From the NCBI RefSeq assembly GCF_042646425.1, contig NZ_JBHRTR010000054.1, positions 620,001-684,000 on the forward strand: a DNA stretch of 64,000 bases. The letters run 5' to 3'. The notes beneath the pieces were generated by a model, which worked only from the letters and a program-made list of their open reading frames with translations, was not told where the DNA came from and did no database searches. The translations under genes and the position numbers were made by a program. Below, one piece after another: positions 36,919 to 45,827 of this stretch. Within the stretch, counting starts at the first letter, position 1. Each line of letters starts with the position of its first letter. Origin of the DNA: Marinibaculum pumilum (GTDB taxonomy: Bacteria; Pseudomonadota; Alphaproteobacteria; Ferrovibrionales; Ferrovibrionaceae).

Positions 36919-37397
36919 ACCCATACCCTCACACATCGCGCCTTCGGCTGCCGCCGCCATGCACCGGCCGGCCCCGTCCGGGCCCTTACCGGCAGGCGAC
37001 GGCCGAAGGCGATGGCAGAAATGAACCCCGCTGCCGGGCAGCGCCTGTCCGGCCCGCCCGCGCCAATGGGCCCGCGCACCGCCTTGAACCCTTGGCGGCA
37101 CGCGCCCTGTCGGCAGGATTTCAGAAGCGCTGCAACCTAACGGCGGGCTTCCCGGAGGTCAACACAGAAATGCGAATAAACGGAAAGGTTGGCACGCACT
37201 TTTGATAGGTTTGTTGCGCAGAGCGCTGGCTAAACCTCACATGCTTGCTCAACGTGCATCGGGCGTATGGCCGGCGGGCCTTCATCCCCGCCGCAAGGAC
37301 GGACCGGACACACCGCGTTCGCCCATACGTTGCATCCGCCCCTGGCTGCCGGCACGCTCAGGCTGCACGATCCGACCGTCAGTGCAGGAGAAGACCG
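36919..37397. other. Divergent regulatory spacer between ilvB and a small membrane-protein gene
   Basis: This 479-bp spacer contains the ilvB promoter (37134-37162, minus) and an AT-richer patch near 37165-37215. The ilvB leader, about 210 bases, codes for no Leu/Ile/Val-rich peptide and shows no obvious attenuator. No RNA gene seen. Confidence 0.5.
37134..37162 (-). promoter_or_regulatory. Sigma70-type promoter of the ilvBNC operon
   Basis: On the minus strand TTGACC and TAGGTT are separated by exactly 17 bp. The -35 box matches five of six and the -10 box four of six consensus bases; the -35 is followed by CTCCGGGAAGC. Transcription should start near 37127. Confidence 0.65.
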
Positions 37398-37811
37398 ATG
37401 ACACAGGACCCACAGGCAATCGACCTGCAGATCGTGGCCGATACGATCAAGGAGGAGAATGGGTTGATCCATCAGCGCCTGCTCTGGGGACTGACCCTGC
37501 AGGGCTTCATGTTCGCCTCCTACTTCTGGGACGGATCGGACGAGGTGGAGCCGATCAAGTTCGCCCTGCCCTGGCTCGGCGCGATCCTCGGCCTGAGCAG
37601 CGTGACCGGCAGCATCTTCGCCCATTGCGCGGTGGAGCGGGCGATCCGCACCTTCAACGAACTGCAGACGCGCCGTGGCGGCGTGCTATCGGTGAATCCG
37701 GCGATGCAGGTGCCGCGCCTGCTGCTGCCCTTCGCCCCGCACTTCTTCATTCCCTTCGCGGTGACCGTATTCTGGATCGTGGTCTGGTTCAGCAACCACG
37801 GATCCCACTGA
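37398..37811 (+). CDS. Small membrane protein of unknown function (137 aa)
   Basis: 137 residues with an acidic, soluble N-terminus (MTQDPQAIDLQIVADTIKEE) and three probable membrane segments: LLWGLTLQGFMFASYFW, FALPWLGAILGLSSVTGSIF and FFIPFAVTVFWIVVWF. A basic cytoplasmic loop (AIRTFNELQTRRGG) separates the last two. CAGGAG lies eight bases before the ATG. I recognise no family. It is divergent from ilvB. Confidence 0.75.
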   Translation: MTQDPQAIDLQIVADTIKEENGLIHQRLLWGLTLQGFMFASYFWDGSDEVEPIKFALPWLGAILGLSSVTGSIFAHCAVERAIRTFNELQTRRGGVLSVNPAMQVPRLLLPFAPHFFIPFAVTVFWIVVWFSNHGSH

Positions 37812-37841
37812 CCCCTGCCGCCGCGACCCTCCGGTCCGGAC

Positions 37842-38804
37842 TCAGGCGCGGTCCGGCAGCACCGCCTGCAGCGCCGCCTGCAGCCGCGCCGCCTGCGGCG
37901 GCCAGTCCGCGGCCCAGGGCGCCGACGGCAGGAAAAGCGGAGCGGGTGCGCTGCGGGCGACCCCGCGATGGCGGGCCCAGGTCATCTGCCGCTTCGCGTA
38001 TCGCCGCGTATCGCGCTGCGCCAGGGCCAGGGCCGTGGCCCGGTCGCTCTCCCCGCGCAGCAGGGCGGCGAAATGCGGCACGCCGACCGCCTTCATCACC
38101 GGCAGGTCGGGATCGAGGCCCCGCGCACAGAGCGCGCCGACCTCCTCCAGCGCGCCGGCCGCGAGCATCGCAACCAGGCGGGCGTCGCAGCGGGCATAGA
38201 GCGCCGCCCGCGGCGGCAGCAGGATTACCGCCAGGGCCGGCGGTGGCAGCAGCGGCACCGGCGCCTCGGCCTGCCAGGCGGTGAGGCTGCGCCCCGTCGC
38301 CTCCGCCACCGCCAGGCCGCGGACCAGCCGCTGCCGGTCGCCGGCGGGCAGGCGGGCCGCCAGTTCCGGATCGACCCGGGCCAGCAGCGCGCGGAACCGC
38401 TCGCCGCCAAGTGCGGCGTGGCGCGCCTCCGCCGCCGCCAGGGCGACCGGCGGCACGTCCGGAATCACCGCCAGCCCGTCGTAGAGGCTCGCCAGGTAGA
38501 GCCCGGTGCCGCCGACCAGGATCGGCAGGCGATCGCGGGCGGCGATCTCCCGGGCGGTCGCGGCCGCCTCCTCCGCCCAGGCGGCCGCACTGTAGCGGCA
38601 GCCACCGTCGACATGGCCGTAAAGATGATGCGGCACCGCCCGGCAATCGGCTTCGTCGGGACGGGCACTCAGCAGGCGCAGATCGCGATAGACCTGCATG
38701 CTGTCCGCGTTCACCACCTCGCCGTCCAGGCGCCGCGCAAGGTCCAGCGCCAGCGCCGACTTGCCGCTGCCGGTGGGGCCATAGATGGCCAGGCTCGCGG
38801 TCAC
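37842..38804 (-). CDS. miaA: tRNA dimethylallyltransferase
   Basis: Adds a dimethylallyl group to A37 of tRNAs that read codons starting with U. 320 residues. P-loop GPTGSGKSALALDLA at 9-23, then NADSMQVYRDL, the YGHVDGG segment, PILVGGTGLYL, and late RRYAKRQMTWARH, all characteristic. The start is GTG at 38804, the only good candidate at the P-loop strand. It converges with the membrane-protein gene and diverges from serB. Confidence 0.95.
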   Translation of the reverse strand: MTASLAIYGPTGSGKSALALDLARRLDGEVVNADSMQVYRDLRLLSARPDEADCRAVPHHLYGHVDGGCRYSAAAWAEEAAATAREIAARDRLPILVGGTGLYLASLYDGLAVIPDVPPVALAAAEARHAALGGERFRALLARVDPELAARLPAGDRQRLVRGLAVAEATGRSLTAWQAEAPVPLLPPPALAVILLPPRAALYARCDARLVAMLAAGALEEVGALCARGLDPDLPVMKAVGVPHFAALLRGESDRATALALAQRDTRRYAKRQMTWARHRGVARSAPAPLFLPSAPWAADWPPQAARLQAALQAVLPDRA

Positions 38805-38966
38805 CGCGGCGCCCCGGCCCGGTCGCCGTCGCGCGGTTGAGCGCAGGCGCTTTTCCGCCTACAAGCGCGGCGCGGCCTGCCCATGCCGCACGCGACCGCG
38901 CCGGCGGTCTCGCGAATCTCCCGATACCGGGCATCTCGAAGCCGAACTTCCCAAAGCGGAACTTCC

Positions 38967-39866
38967 ATGAGCCACGTACTGATCCTGATCTCGGCGCCGG
39001 ACGATCCGGCGGTCGACGATAGCCTGCTCGCCCGCATCGCCGATGCCGCGGGCGCCGATGCGACCCAAGCGCAGATCCTGGCGCCGGGCAAGGCGGCGGA
39101 GCTGCCGCTGAAGAGCGGCGTCGATGCCGCCGGCGCCGCCCGTGCGGCGGCGGAGGCGCATGCCGGCCTGCCGGTGGATTCGGTCGTGCTGCCCGCCGCC
39201 AACCGGCGCAAGCGGCTGCTGCTGGCCGACATGGATTCCACGATGATCCAGCAGGAATGCATCGACGAGCTGGCCGACCGGCTCGGCCGCAAGGCCGATG
39301 TGGCGGCGATCACCGAGAAGACGATGCGCGGCGATATCGACTTCCCCACCGCGCTGCGCAGCCGCGCCGCCATGGTGGCCGGCCTGCCGGCCTCCATCAT
39401 CGACGAGGTCTTCGACAGCGCCATCACCTTCACCCCGGGCGGCGCCACGATGATCGCCACCCTGCGGCAGGCCGGCATCTATACCGCACTGGTCAGCGGC
39501 GGCTTCACCGACTTCACCAGCCGTGTGCGCGGCCGGCTCGGCTTCGACGAGGATCGCGCCAACCGCCTGGTGATCGATGACGGCGGCCGCCTGACCGGCG
39601 GTGTCCACGACCCGATCCTCGATTCCTCGGCGAAGCGCACCGCGCTCGACGAACTTGCCGGCCGGCTGGGCATCGGCCCGGCCGATGCCGCGGCGCTGGG
39701 CGACGGCGCCAACGATTGCGACATGATCGCCCATGCCGGGCTGGGCATCGGCTACCGGCCGAAGCCGAAGCTGGCCGCGGTTGCGGATGCCATCCTGCAC
39801 CATGCCGACCTGACCGGCGTGCTCTACCTGATGGGTTTCCGCGAGGCGGAGTTCGCGGCCGCCTGA
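38967..39866 (+). CDS. serB: Phosphoserine phosphatase
   Basis: Last step of serine synthesis: dephosphorylates phosphoserine. 299 residues. An N-terminal ACT-like region (about 1-75) precedes the HAD core. Catalytic nucleophile motif LLLADMDSTMIQQECIDELA (DxDST), motif II in ALVSGGFTDFT, and motif III/IV in LGDGANDCDMIAHAGLGIGY are intact. The ATG at 38967 starts MSHVLILISAP; an in-frame ATG 84 bp upstream adds only Arg/Ser-rich codons. A shared terminator separates it from degP, which is convergent. Confidence 0.95.
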   Translation: MSHVLILISAPDDPAVDDSLLARIADAAGADATQAQILAPGKAAELPLKSGVDAAGAARAAAEAHAGLPVDSVVLPAANRRKRLLLADMDSTMIQQECIDELADRLGRKADVAAITEKTMRGDIDFPTALRSRAAMVAGLPASIIDEVFDSAITFTPGGATMIATLRQAGIYTALVSGGFTDFTSRVRGRLGFDEDRANRLVIDDGGRLTGGVHDPILDSSAKRTALDELAGRLGIGPADAAALGDGANDCDMIAHAGLGIGYRPKPKLAAVADAILHHADLTGVLYLMGFREAEFAAA

Positions 39867-39875
39867 GCCGGAACA

Positions 39876-39915
39876 GAAAAAGGCGGCGGACCTGCCGGGC
39901 CCGCCGCCTCTTCCT
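39876..39915. terminator. Bidirectional terminator between serB and degP
   Basis: A perfect 9-bp stem AGGCGGCGG / CCGCCGCCT (39881-39889 with 39901-39909) has an 11-base loop. Read leftward from degP it is followed by a run of T (39881-39877), a typical intrinsic terminator; read rightward from serB it is followed by CTTCCTCTT. It serves two convergent genes. Confidence 0.85.
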
Positions 39916-39954
39916 CTTCGGTCTGCGTGCGGGGCCTGCCGGCCCCGCCGATGC

Positions 39955-41559
39955 TCAACTCTGGCCGAGCGGCACCGCCACGAACTGCAGGCTGCCTTCC
40001 CGGTTGACCAGGAACAGCACCGTCTTGCGGTTCTGCTTGTCGCGGATGTCGTTCACCTGCTCGACCAGCTCGTCGGGCGTGGTGACCTGGTTCTGCGCCA
40101 CCTCGACGATCACGTCGCCGGGCCGCATGCCCTTGCGGGCGGCGGGACCGTCGGTGTCCACCTTGGTGACCACGACACCGCTTTCCGCATCGTCGAGCTG
40201 GAACTCCCGCCGGGTCTCCGCGGTGACCGGCGCCACGGTGATCCCCAGATCCTTGATCGTGGTGCCGGTGGGCTTCTTCAGGTCGTCCTTGTCCTCGTCC
40301 TCGGACGGGGCCGCCGCCACCTCGTCGGACTCGTCGAGCTCGCCGACATCGACCTTCAGGGTCTCCGTCTTGCCCTTGCGCCAGATCTTCACCGGCACCT
40401 CGACGTCGATCTCGGTCTCCGCCACGATCCGCGGCAGCTGCGACATCCGCTCCACCGCCTGGTCGTTGAAGGACAGGATCACGTCGCCCGGCTGGATGCC
40501 GGCCTTGTCCGCCGGACCGTCGTCGGTCACGCCTGCGACCAGCGCGCCCTCCGCCTCGGCCATGCCCAGGCCGTCGGCGATCTCCGGCGTCACGCTCTGG
40601 ATCCGCACGCCGAGCCAGCCACGGCGGGTACGGCCGTACTTGATCAGCTGGTTCACCACCGGCTTGGCCAGCGACGAGGGCACCGCGAAGCCGATGCCGA
40701 CGGAACCGCCGGTCTGCGAGAAGATCGCGGTGTTCACGCCGATCACCTGGCCGTCCACATTGAACAGCGGCCCGCCGGAATTGCCCTTGTTGATGGACGC
40801 GTCGGTCTGGATGTAGTCGTCATACGGGCCGGACCGGATGTTCCGTCCACGGGCGGAAACGATGCCGGCAGTGACCGTGCCCCCCAGCCCGAACGGGTTG
40901 CCGATCGCGACCACCCAGTCGCCGACCCGCAGGGTGTCGGAATCGCCCCACTGCACCGACGGCAGCTTGTCGTCGGTCGTCACCTTCAGAAGGGCGATGT
41001 CGGTCTTCGGGTCGCGCCCGACCAGCTCCGCCGCATATTCGGTGTCGTCCTGCAGGATGACCTTGATCTCGTCCGCCTCGGCGATGACGTGGTTGTTTGT
41101 CACCACATAGCCGTCGTCGGAGATGATGAAGCCCGAACCCAGCGAACTCACCGGTCGCGACGGGCCGGGTGCCGGCCGGCCATGCTTCTCGAAGAAATCC
41201 TTGAAGAAATCCTCGAACGGGGTGCCCGGCGGCAGCTCCGGCATCCCCTCCTCTTCCTCGCGGTTGGGGCCGGCGGCCATCACCCGCCGCTGCGAGGTGG
41301 AGATGTTCACCACTGCCGGCGACAGGTCGTCGACCAGGTCCGCGAAACTGCCGGGGACCGGCCGGGCGTCGGCACTGGCCGGCGCCGCCGACAACCCGAT
41401 GCCGAAGGCGATCAGGGGCACCGCCGCCAGCGCTGCGACGCGGCCCAGTGTGAACCGGCGTGCGTCCGGCACCGCCGTCGCCCGGGCCGGCGCGGCCGGC
41501 GGCATGTCGGCCAGTGCCGCGCCACGCACCTTCTCTGCCAGGATAGTCATAGCTCTCAT
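39955..41559 (-). CDS. degP: Periplasmic serine protease, DegP/HtrA family (Do-like)
   Basis: Periplasmic protease/chaperone that degrades misfolded envelope proteins, 534 residues. An N-terminal anchor or signal helix (VAALAAVPLIAFGIGLSAAPASA) is followed by the trypsin-like domain with the triad His in VTNNHVIAEAD, Asp in KTDIALLKV and Ser in NKGNSGGPLF. Two PDZ domains follow (RRGWLGVRI onward, and DLGITVAPV onward); an acidic stretch DESDEVAAAPSEDEDKDD lies between. AGGGAG five bases before the ATG at 41559 sets the start. Downstream of hflK-hflC on the same strand, a common alphaproteobacterial arrangement. Confidence 0.95.
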   Translation of the reverse strand: MRAMTILAEKVRGAALADMPPAAPARATAVPDARRFTLGRVAALAAVPLIAFGIGLSAAPASADARPVPGSFADLVDDLSPAVVNISTSQRRVMAAGPNREEEEGMPELPPGTPFEDFFKDFFEKHGRPAPGPSRPVSSLGSGFIISDDGYVVTNNHVIAEADEIKVILQDDTEYAAELVGRDPKTDIALLKVTTDDKLPSVQWGDSDTLRVGDWVVAIGNPFGLGGTVTAGIVSARGRNIRSGPYDDYIQTDASINKGNSGGPLFNVDGQVIGVNTAIFSQTGGSVGIGFAVPSSLAKPVVNQLIKYGRTRRGWLGVRIQSVTPEIADGLGMAEAEGALVAGVTDDGPADKAGIQPGDVILSFNDQAVERMSQLPRIVAETEIDVEVPVKIWRKGKTETLKVDVGELDESDEVAAAPSEDEDKDDLKKPTGTTIKDLGITVAPVTAETRREFQLDDAESGVVVTKVDTDGPAARKGMRPGDVIVEVAQNQVTTPDELVEQVNDIRDKQNRKTVLFLVNREGSLQFVAVPLGQS

Positions 41560-41944
41560 GGTACTCCCTAGACTTTCCATCGAAAGCGTCTGGCGACCGC
41601 CGGGAGCTGCGGTCCGGCCGCCCCCGCACCTGGATCGCCAGCGCACCGTCGCATCTGGATGCGGCGACATGCGGCACCGGGCCGGGCGCGGCGGTCCGCG
41701 CCCCAACGGGGGCCGGCCAGCCGTTCAGACATATGTGGGTGCTCGACGCCGCCCTGCGAGGCCTGTCCGCCGACCGGGGCCGGCGGGACGGGACAGGAAC
41801 GGCGGCACAAGCGCTGCATGTGTCCTGCGCCACATGCTAGCCCCAAATGTGTCCGAATTGTGCCCTTCCTGTCACAGGGAAGCATCAATCGCGTTCACAG
41901 TGATGCGACCGCCCCCGCAGCGTTCGCGTCGGGGCGGTCGCACC
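41560..41944. other. Spacer between hflC and degP
   Basis: About 385 bp without a gene, the likely degP promoter region. ATGTGTCC occurs twice as a direct repeat (41818-41825 and 41847-41854, 29 bp apart), a possible regulator site. I could not fix a -35/-10 pair with good spacing. Confidence 0.4.
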
Positions 41945-42000
41945 GGCCGGTCGCCCAGGGCCGGTCGCCCAGGGCCTGTCGCAGTGGGCCTGTCGCAGTG
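41945..42000. repeat. Four tandem 14-bp units abutting the hflC stop
   Basis: Units at 41945-41958 and 41959-41972 read GGCCGGTCGCCCAG; those at 41973-41986 and 41987-42000 read GGCCTGTCGCAGTG. The two pairs are sequence variants of one motif. The array ends two bases before the hflC stop codon, in the 3' untranslated part of its mRNA. Confidence 0.9.
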
Positions 42001-42002
42001 GG

Positions 42003-43067
42003 CTACTGCGCGGCCGGAGCCGCCGCCGGCTGCTGGTCCGAAGCCGCGTCTGCGGCCGGAGCGGCGGGCGCCGGAGCGGTGGAGGCCGCGTCAGGGCCTG
42101 CCGCCTCGTCGCCACCGGTGGCGGTCTGTTCCGCCGCCAGGTCTCCGGCCTGCTCCAGGATCGCGGCACCGTCCGTCCGGCCCGGCCCGGGCCTGACGAT
42201 CGGTCCGGGAATGCCCTGGAAGTAGCGGAAGAACTCCGAGTTCGGGGTCAGCACCATGCGGGTGTCGTCCGACTGCAGGGCGGTCTCATAGGCCTGCAGC
42301 GACCGGTAGAAGGCATAGAACTCCGGGTCCTGGTTGGCGGCATCCGCCAATGTCTTGGTCCGGATACCGTCGCCCTCGCCGCGGGTGATCTCCGCATTCT
42401 TGCGGGCTTCGGCCAGGATCTCCGTGCGCTGCCGGTCGGCATCGGCCCGGATACGCTCCGACAGTTCGTCGCCCTGGGCGCGGATCTGCGCCGCCTCCTG
42501 CTCGCGCGCGGTCTGCATGCGGCGGAAAATCGTCTGGCTGACCTCGTCGGGGAAGTCGGCGCGCTTGATGCGCACGTCCACCACCTCGATGCCGAAGCGC
42601 TCCGCCTCTCTGTTCAGCAGCTGCTGGATCTCGGTCATCACCTGGCTGCGCTCGCCGGAGACGATGGCGTTCGAGGGCTCGCGTCCCAAGACCTGCCGCA
42701 AAGACGAGTTCAGGAGCGGCCCCAGCCGGGTCCTTGCCCCCGCCACCGTGGTCGTCGTCTGGTACAGCTTCAGCGGATCGACAACCCGGAACCGCAGGAA
42801 GGCATCCACCACCAGCCGGCGCTGGTCGGAGGCGATGATCTCCTCCGGCTGCGAATCCAGCGGCAGGATGCGCTTGTCGATGAACACCACGTCCTGCACG
42901 AACGGCACCTTCACGTGCAGGCCGGGCTGGCGGATCACCTGCTTCGGGTCGCCGAACTGGAAGACCAGCGCCTGCTGAGTCTCGTAGACGGTGAACAGCG
43001 CGCTGGAGGCGACGATGCCAAGTCCCACCAGGACGATCGCGACGATGGTCAGGAGGGCGCGGCTCAT
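42003..43067 (-). CDS. hflC: FtsH-modulating SPFH protein HflC
   Basis: Inner-membrane band-7 (SPFH) protein, partner of HflK; the pair encloses and controls the FtsH protease. 354 residues: an N-terminal helix (LTIVAIVLVGLGIVASSALF), the band-7 domain with VYETQQALVFQFGDP and RIKRADFPDEVSQTIF, then a coiled coil (REQEAAQIRAQGDELSERIRAD). The last 60 residues are Ala/Pro-rich. The start overlaps the hflK stop by 4 bp (ATGA). A 14-bp tandem repeat begins right after the stop. Confidence 0.94.
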   Translation of the reverse strand: MSRALLTIVAIVLVGLGIVASSALFTVYETQQALVFQFGDPKQVIRQPGLHVKVPFVQDVVFIDKRILPLDSQPEEIIASDQRRLVVDAFLRFRVVDPLKLYQTTTTVAGARTRLGPLLNSSLRQVLGREPSNAIVSGERSQVMTEIQQLLNREAERFGIEVVDVRIKRADFPDEVSQTIFRRMQTAREQEAAQIRAQGDELSERIRADADRQRTEILAEARKNAEITRGEGDGIRTKTLADAANQDPEFYAFYRSLQAYETALQSDDTRMVLTPNSEFFRYFQGIPGPIVRPGPGRTDGAAILEQAGDLAAEQTATGGDEAAGPDAASTAPAPAAPAADAASDQQPAAAPAAQ

Positions 43068-44224
43068 TGCGCGGCTCCCTGGCGGGAGGACGTAGAACCG
43101 CTGCCGGGACGGCGCAGCTCATCCAGCGGCAGGTAGGGCACCACGCCCTGACCGCCGTTCTCCGGCTGCGTGATGATCATCTTGTCGGTCCCGCTCATGA
43201 TCTTCTGCATGGTTTCCAGGTAGAGGCGACGCGTGGTGACGTCCCTGGCCTGGACATATTCGTTGTAGACGGACAGGAAGCGGGCCGCCTCACCCTCGGC
43301 GGCATCGGTCACTTCCTTCTTGTAGGCGCGCGCCTGCTGTTCCAGGCGCTGCGCCTCGCCGCGGGCCCGCGGGATGATGTCGTTGGCATAGGCCTGCGCC
43401 TCGTTCTGCTTGCGCTCGCGGTCCGCCTGGGCGGCCTGCACGTCGCGGAACGCCTCGATCACCGCAGCCGGCGGATCGACCTTCTGCAGGTTCACCTGGG
43501 TGACCTGCACGCCGATCTCGTAGCCATCGAGGATCTTCTGCATCAGTTCCCGGGTGGCCGCCTCGATCGGCCGCCGCCCCTCGGTCAGGATCTGCTGGAT
43601 CTCGTTCTTGCCGATCACTTCGCGCATCGCGCTCTCGGCCACGTCCTTCACGGTGCCGGGCGGGTTCTCGACGTTGAACAGGTAGTTGCCCGCGTCCTTG
43701 ATCACCCAGAGCACGGAGAAGTCGACGTCGACGATATTCTCGTCGCCGGTCAGCATCAGGCTCTCCTCCGGCACGTCGGTGCCCGACGGCATCCGTGCGC
43801 CCACCGCCTCGGCGCCGGTGCGCAGGCCGATCTCGGTCCGCCGCACCTGGGTCACCTTCGGGGTCAGCACGGTCTCCACCGGCCAGGGCCAGTGGTAGTT
43901 CAGGCCCGGCAGGGTGGTGGAGACCCACTTGCCGAAGCGCAGAACGACGCCCTGCTCGTCGGAATTGACGCGGTAGAAGCCGGAGGCCAGCCAGACCGCG
44001 ATAACGACCAGGATCAGCAGGATGATCCCCCGGCCGCCCATGTTGCCGGGAAGGAAGCGCCGGAAGCGGTCCTGACCGCGGCGCAGCAGATCCTCGAGAT
44101 TGGGCGGCTGCTGGCCGCCACCACCGCCGCCGCCGCCGCGCGGTCCCTGGCCCCACGGGCCACCGCCGCCGCCGCCGTTGCCGCCGCCCCACGGGCCGCC
44201 GCCTCCCTGATTACTCCACGGCAT
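43064..44224 (-). CDS. hflK: FtsH-modulating SPFH protein HflK
   Basis: Partner of HflC in the FtsH-controlling membrane complex, about 386 residues. The N-terminus is Gly-rich and cytoplasmic (MPWSNQGGGGPWGGGNGG and on to about residue 42), followed by a helix (GIILLILVVIAVWLASGFY), the band-7 domain (QGVVLRFGKWVSTTLPGLNYH) and a helical region ending EYVQARDVTTRRLYLETM. I chose the ATG at 44224, the common MPWSN start; ATG 44248 is an alternative. The DNA coding the Gly tract is a triplet-rich repeat. Operon order hflK-hflC, then degP. Confidence 0.94.
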   Translation of the reverse strand: MPWSNQGGGGPWGGGNGGGGGGPWGQGPRGGGGGGGGQQPPNLEDLLRRGQDRFRRFLPGNMGGRGIILLILVVIAVWLASGFYRVNSDEQGVVLRFGKWVSTTLPGLNYHWPWPVETVLTPKVTQVRRTEIGLRTGAEAVGARMPSGTDVPEESLMLTGDENIVDVDFSVLWVIKDAGNYLFNVENPPGTVKDVAESAMREVIGKNEIQQILTEGRRPIEAATRELMQKILDGYEIGVQVTQVNLQKVDPPAAVIEAFRDVQAAQADRERKQNEAQAYANDIIPRARGEAQRLEQQARAYKKEVTDAAEGEAARFLSVYNEYVQARDVTTRRLYLETMQKIMSGTDKMIITQPENGGQGVVPYLPLDELRRPGSGSTSSRQGAAQ

Positions 44225-44397
44225 CAGCGCCACGTCCTTCCAATCCATCCACGTCTTCCATCCCGCCTCCGGCACCGGCCGCGCCCCCCCGATCCCGTCG
44301 CCGGGAATGGCGCCGCCGCTGCATGCGTGACCCGCCACCATGGGCTGCAGACATGGGTTCCTGCAAGTCCGGCAGCCCGGCCGGGGTCACGAAACTT

Positions 44398-44425
44398 TTG
44401 CCGATACGGGCGCGCGCGTTATATC
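44398..44425 (+). promoter_or_regulatory. Possible sigma70-type promoter of mrp
   Basis: TTGCCG and TATATC are spaced by 16 bp, each matching four of six consensus bases, in the one AT-rich spot between hflK and mrp. The mrp start codon is 69 bp downstream. Confidence 0.45.
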
Positions 44426-44493
44426 AGCCGCGGCCCGGCCGGCAAATCCCGCCGGTCAGGGGTGATATCGAGTATTCCCCGGAGTTATCAAGG

Positions 44494-45651
44494 ATGCCGC
44501 CGAGCCCCACCTCCCCCTCCGTCAGCCGCGACGACGTGCTGCATGCCCTCGCCGCCGTCATCGACGACCGCAGCGGGCGCGACGTCGTCAGTGCCGGAAT
44601 GATCTCCGGCATCGTCGTGCGCGACGGCAATGTCGGCTTCGCCGTGGAGGTCGACCCGAAGGAAGGCGCCGCCCGCGAGCCTCTGCGCCGCGCCTGTCAC
44701 GATGCGGTCCTGGCCCTGAAAGGTGTCAGTTCGGTCACCGCCGTGCTGACCGCCCATAACGAGGCGCCGCAGGCAAAGGCCCCGCCGCCGCAGCAGAGCC
44801 AGGGGCAGCCTCCCGCCTCCGGCCGCGCGCGCGTCGCGGAAAAGCCGGCGATCGAAGGCGTCCGCAGCATCGTCGCGGTCGCCTCCGGCAAGGGCGGCGT
44901 CGGCAAGTCGACCACCGCGGTCAATCTGGCCCTGGGCCTCGCCGCGGGCGGTCGCAAGGTGGGCCTGCTGGACGCCGATATCTACGGACCCTCCATCCCG
45001 CGCATGCTGGGGCTGTCGGGCAAGCCGGAGACGCCGGACGGAAAGCGCCTCGACCCGAAGCAGGGCTGGGGCCTGAAGGTGATGTCGATGGGCTTTCTGG
45101 TCGCCGAGGACACGCCGATGATCTGGCGCGGCCCGATGGTGATGAGCGCGCTGGAACAGATGCTGCGGGACGTGAACTGGGGGTCGCTGGACGTGCTGGT
45201 CGTCGACCTGCCGCCGGGCACCGGCGATGCGCAGCTGACCATGGCACAGCGGGTGCCGATCACCGGCGCGGTGATCGTTTCCACGCCGCAGGACATCGCT
45301 TTGCTGGACGCCCGCAAGGGGCTGAACATGTTCCACAAGGTGGAGGTGCCGGTGCTCGGCATCGTGGAGAACATGTCCTACTTCCTCTGCCCGCATTGCG
45401 GCGAGCGGTCGGAGATCTTCGGCCATGGCGGCGCGAAGGCCACCGCGGCCGAACTCGGCGCCGATTTCCTGGGCGAGGTGCCGCTGCATATCGAGATCCG
45501 CAAGACCTCGGACAGCGGCCGCCCGGTGGTCGCCAGCGCGCCCGACAGCCCGCATGCGCAGGTCTACCGCGAAATCGCGGAGCGGATCGGGGACAAGGTG
45601 GACGCTCTCGTCTCGGGCGGCCCGAAGGGGCCGCGCATCGTGGTGGAATAA
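44494..45651 (+). CDS. mrp: Iron-sulfur cluster carrier protein Mrp/ApbC (NBP35 family ATPase)
   Basis: P-loop scaffold that binds and delivers Fe-S clusters, cytoplasmic, 385 residues. The N-terminal MIP18-like domain is about 8-90. The ATPase carries the deviant Walker A VASGKGGVGKSTTAVNLA, then LLDADIYGPSIPRMLG and VDLPPGTGDAQLTMAQ. The cluster-binding CxxC is ENMSYFLCPHCGERSEIFG. The ATG at 44494 follows GGAG and AAGG; the frame stays open further upstream but into the divergent hflK region. Confidence 0.93.
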   Translation: MPPSPTSPSVSRDDVLHALAAVIDDRSGRDVVSAGMISGIVVRDGNVGFAVEVDPKEGAAREPLRRACHDAVLALKGVSSVTAVLTAHNEAPQAKAPPPQQSQGQPPASGRARVAEKPAIEGVRSIVAVASGKGGVGKSTTAVNLALGLAAGGRKVGLLDADIYGPSIPRMLGLSGKPETPDGKRLDPKQGWGLKVMSMGFLVAEDTPMIWRGPMVMSALEQMLRDVNWGSLDVLVVDLPPGTGDAQLTMAQRVPITGAVIVSTPQDIALLDARKGLNMFHKVEVPVLGIVENMSYFLCPHCGERSEIFGHGGAKATAAELGADFLGEVPLHIEIRKTSDSGRPVVASAPDSPHAQVYREIAERIGDKVDALVSGGPKGPRIVVE

Positions 45652-45703
45652 GGGACGGCGCACGGGCAAGCACCGCTGACCGTTCCGTTTCCGCCTCCTT
45701 CGC

Positions 45704-45807
45704 CGTCATCCTCGGCCACCGAGCCGAGGATCACGACGGGTGGCGCAGCGAACCGGCGCGGCCGCAGCGCCGGCGCCAGGGTCCTCGGGGCAGGCCCTGC
45801 GATGACG
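45704..45807. repeat. Intergenic mosaic palindrome between mrp and an ABC permease
   Basis: Outer arms CGTCATC (45704-45710) and GATGACG (45801-45807) are inverted copies. Inside lies a perfect 9-bp arm pair ATCCTCGGC / GCCGAGGAT (45708-45716 and 45723-45731) and a later GGTCCTCGGGGCAGGCCC. This nested-palindrome layout resembles dispersed intergenic repeats of alphaproteobacteria (RIME/Bru-RS style). It lies between convergent genes, a favoured site for such elements. Only one copy is in this window, so family membership is inferred. Confidence 0.55.
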
Positions 45808-45827
45808 ACAATGTGAAAGCGCCCGAC

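Noticed and set aside
36919..37127. Attenuator or leader peptide for ilvB
   Set aside because: Open frames in the leader have no run of Leu, Ile or Val, and I found no alternative hairpins followed by T.
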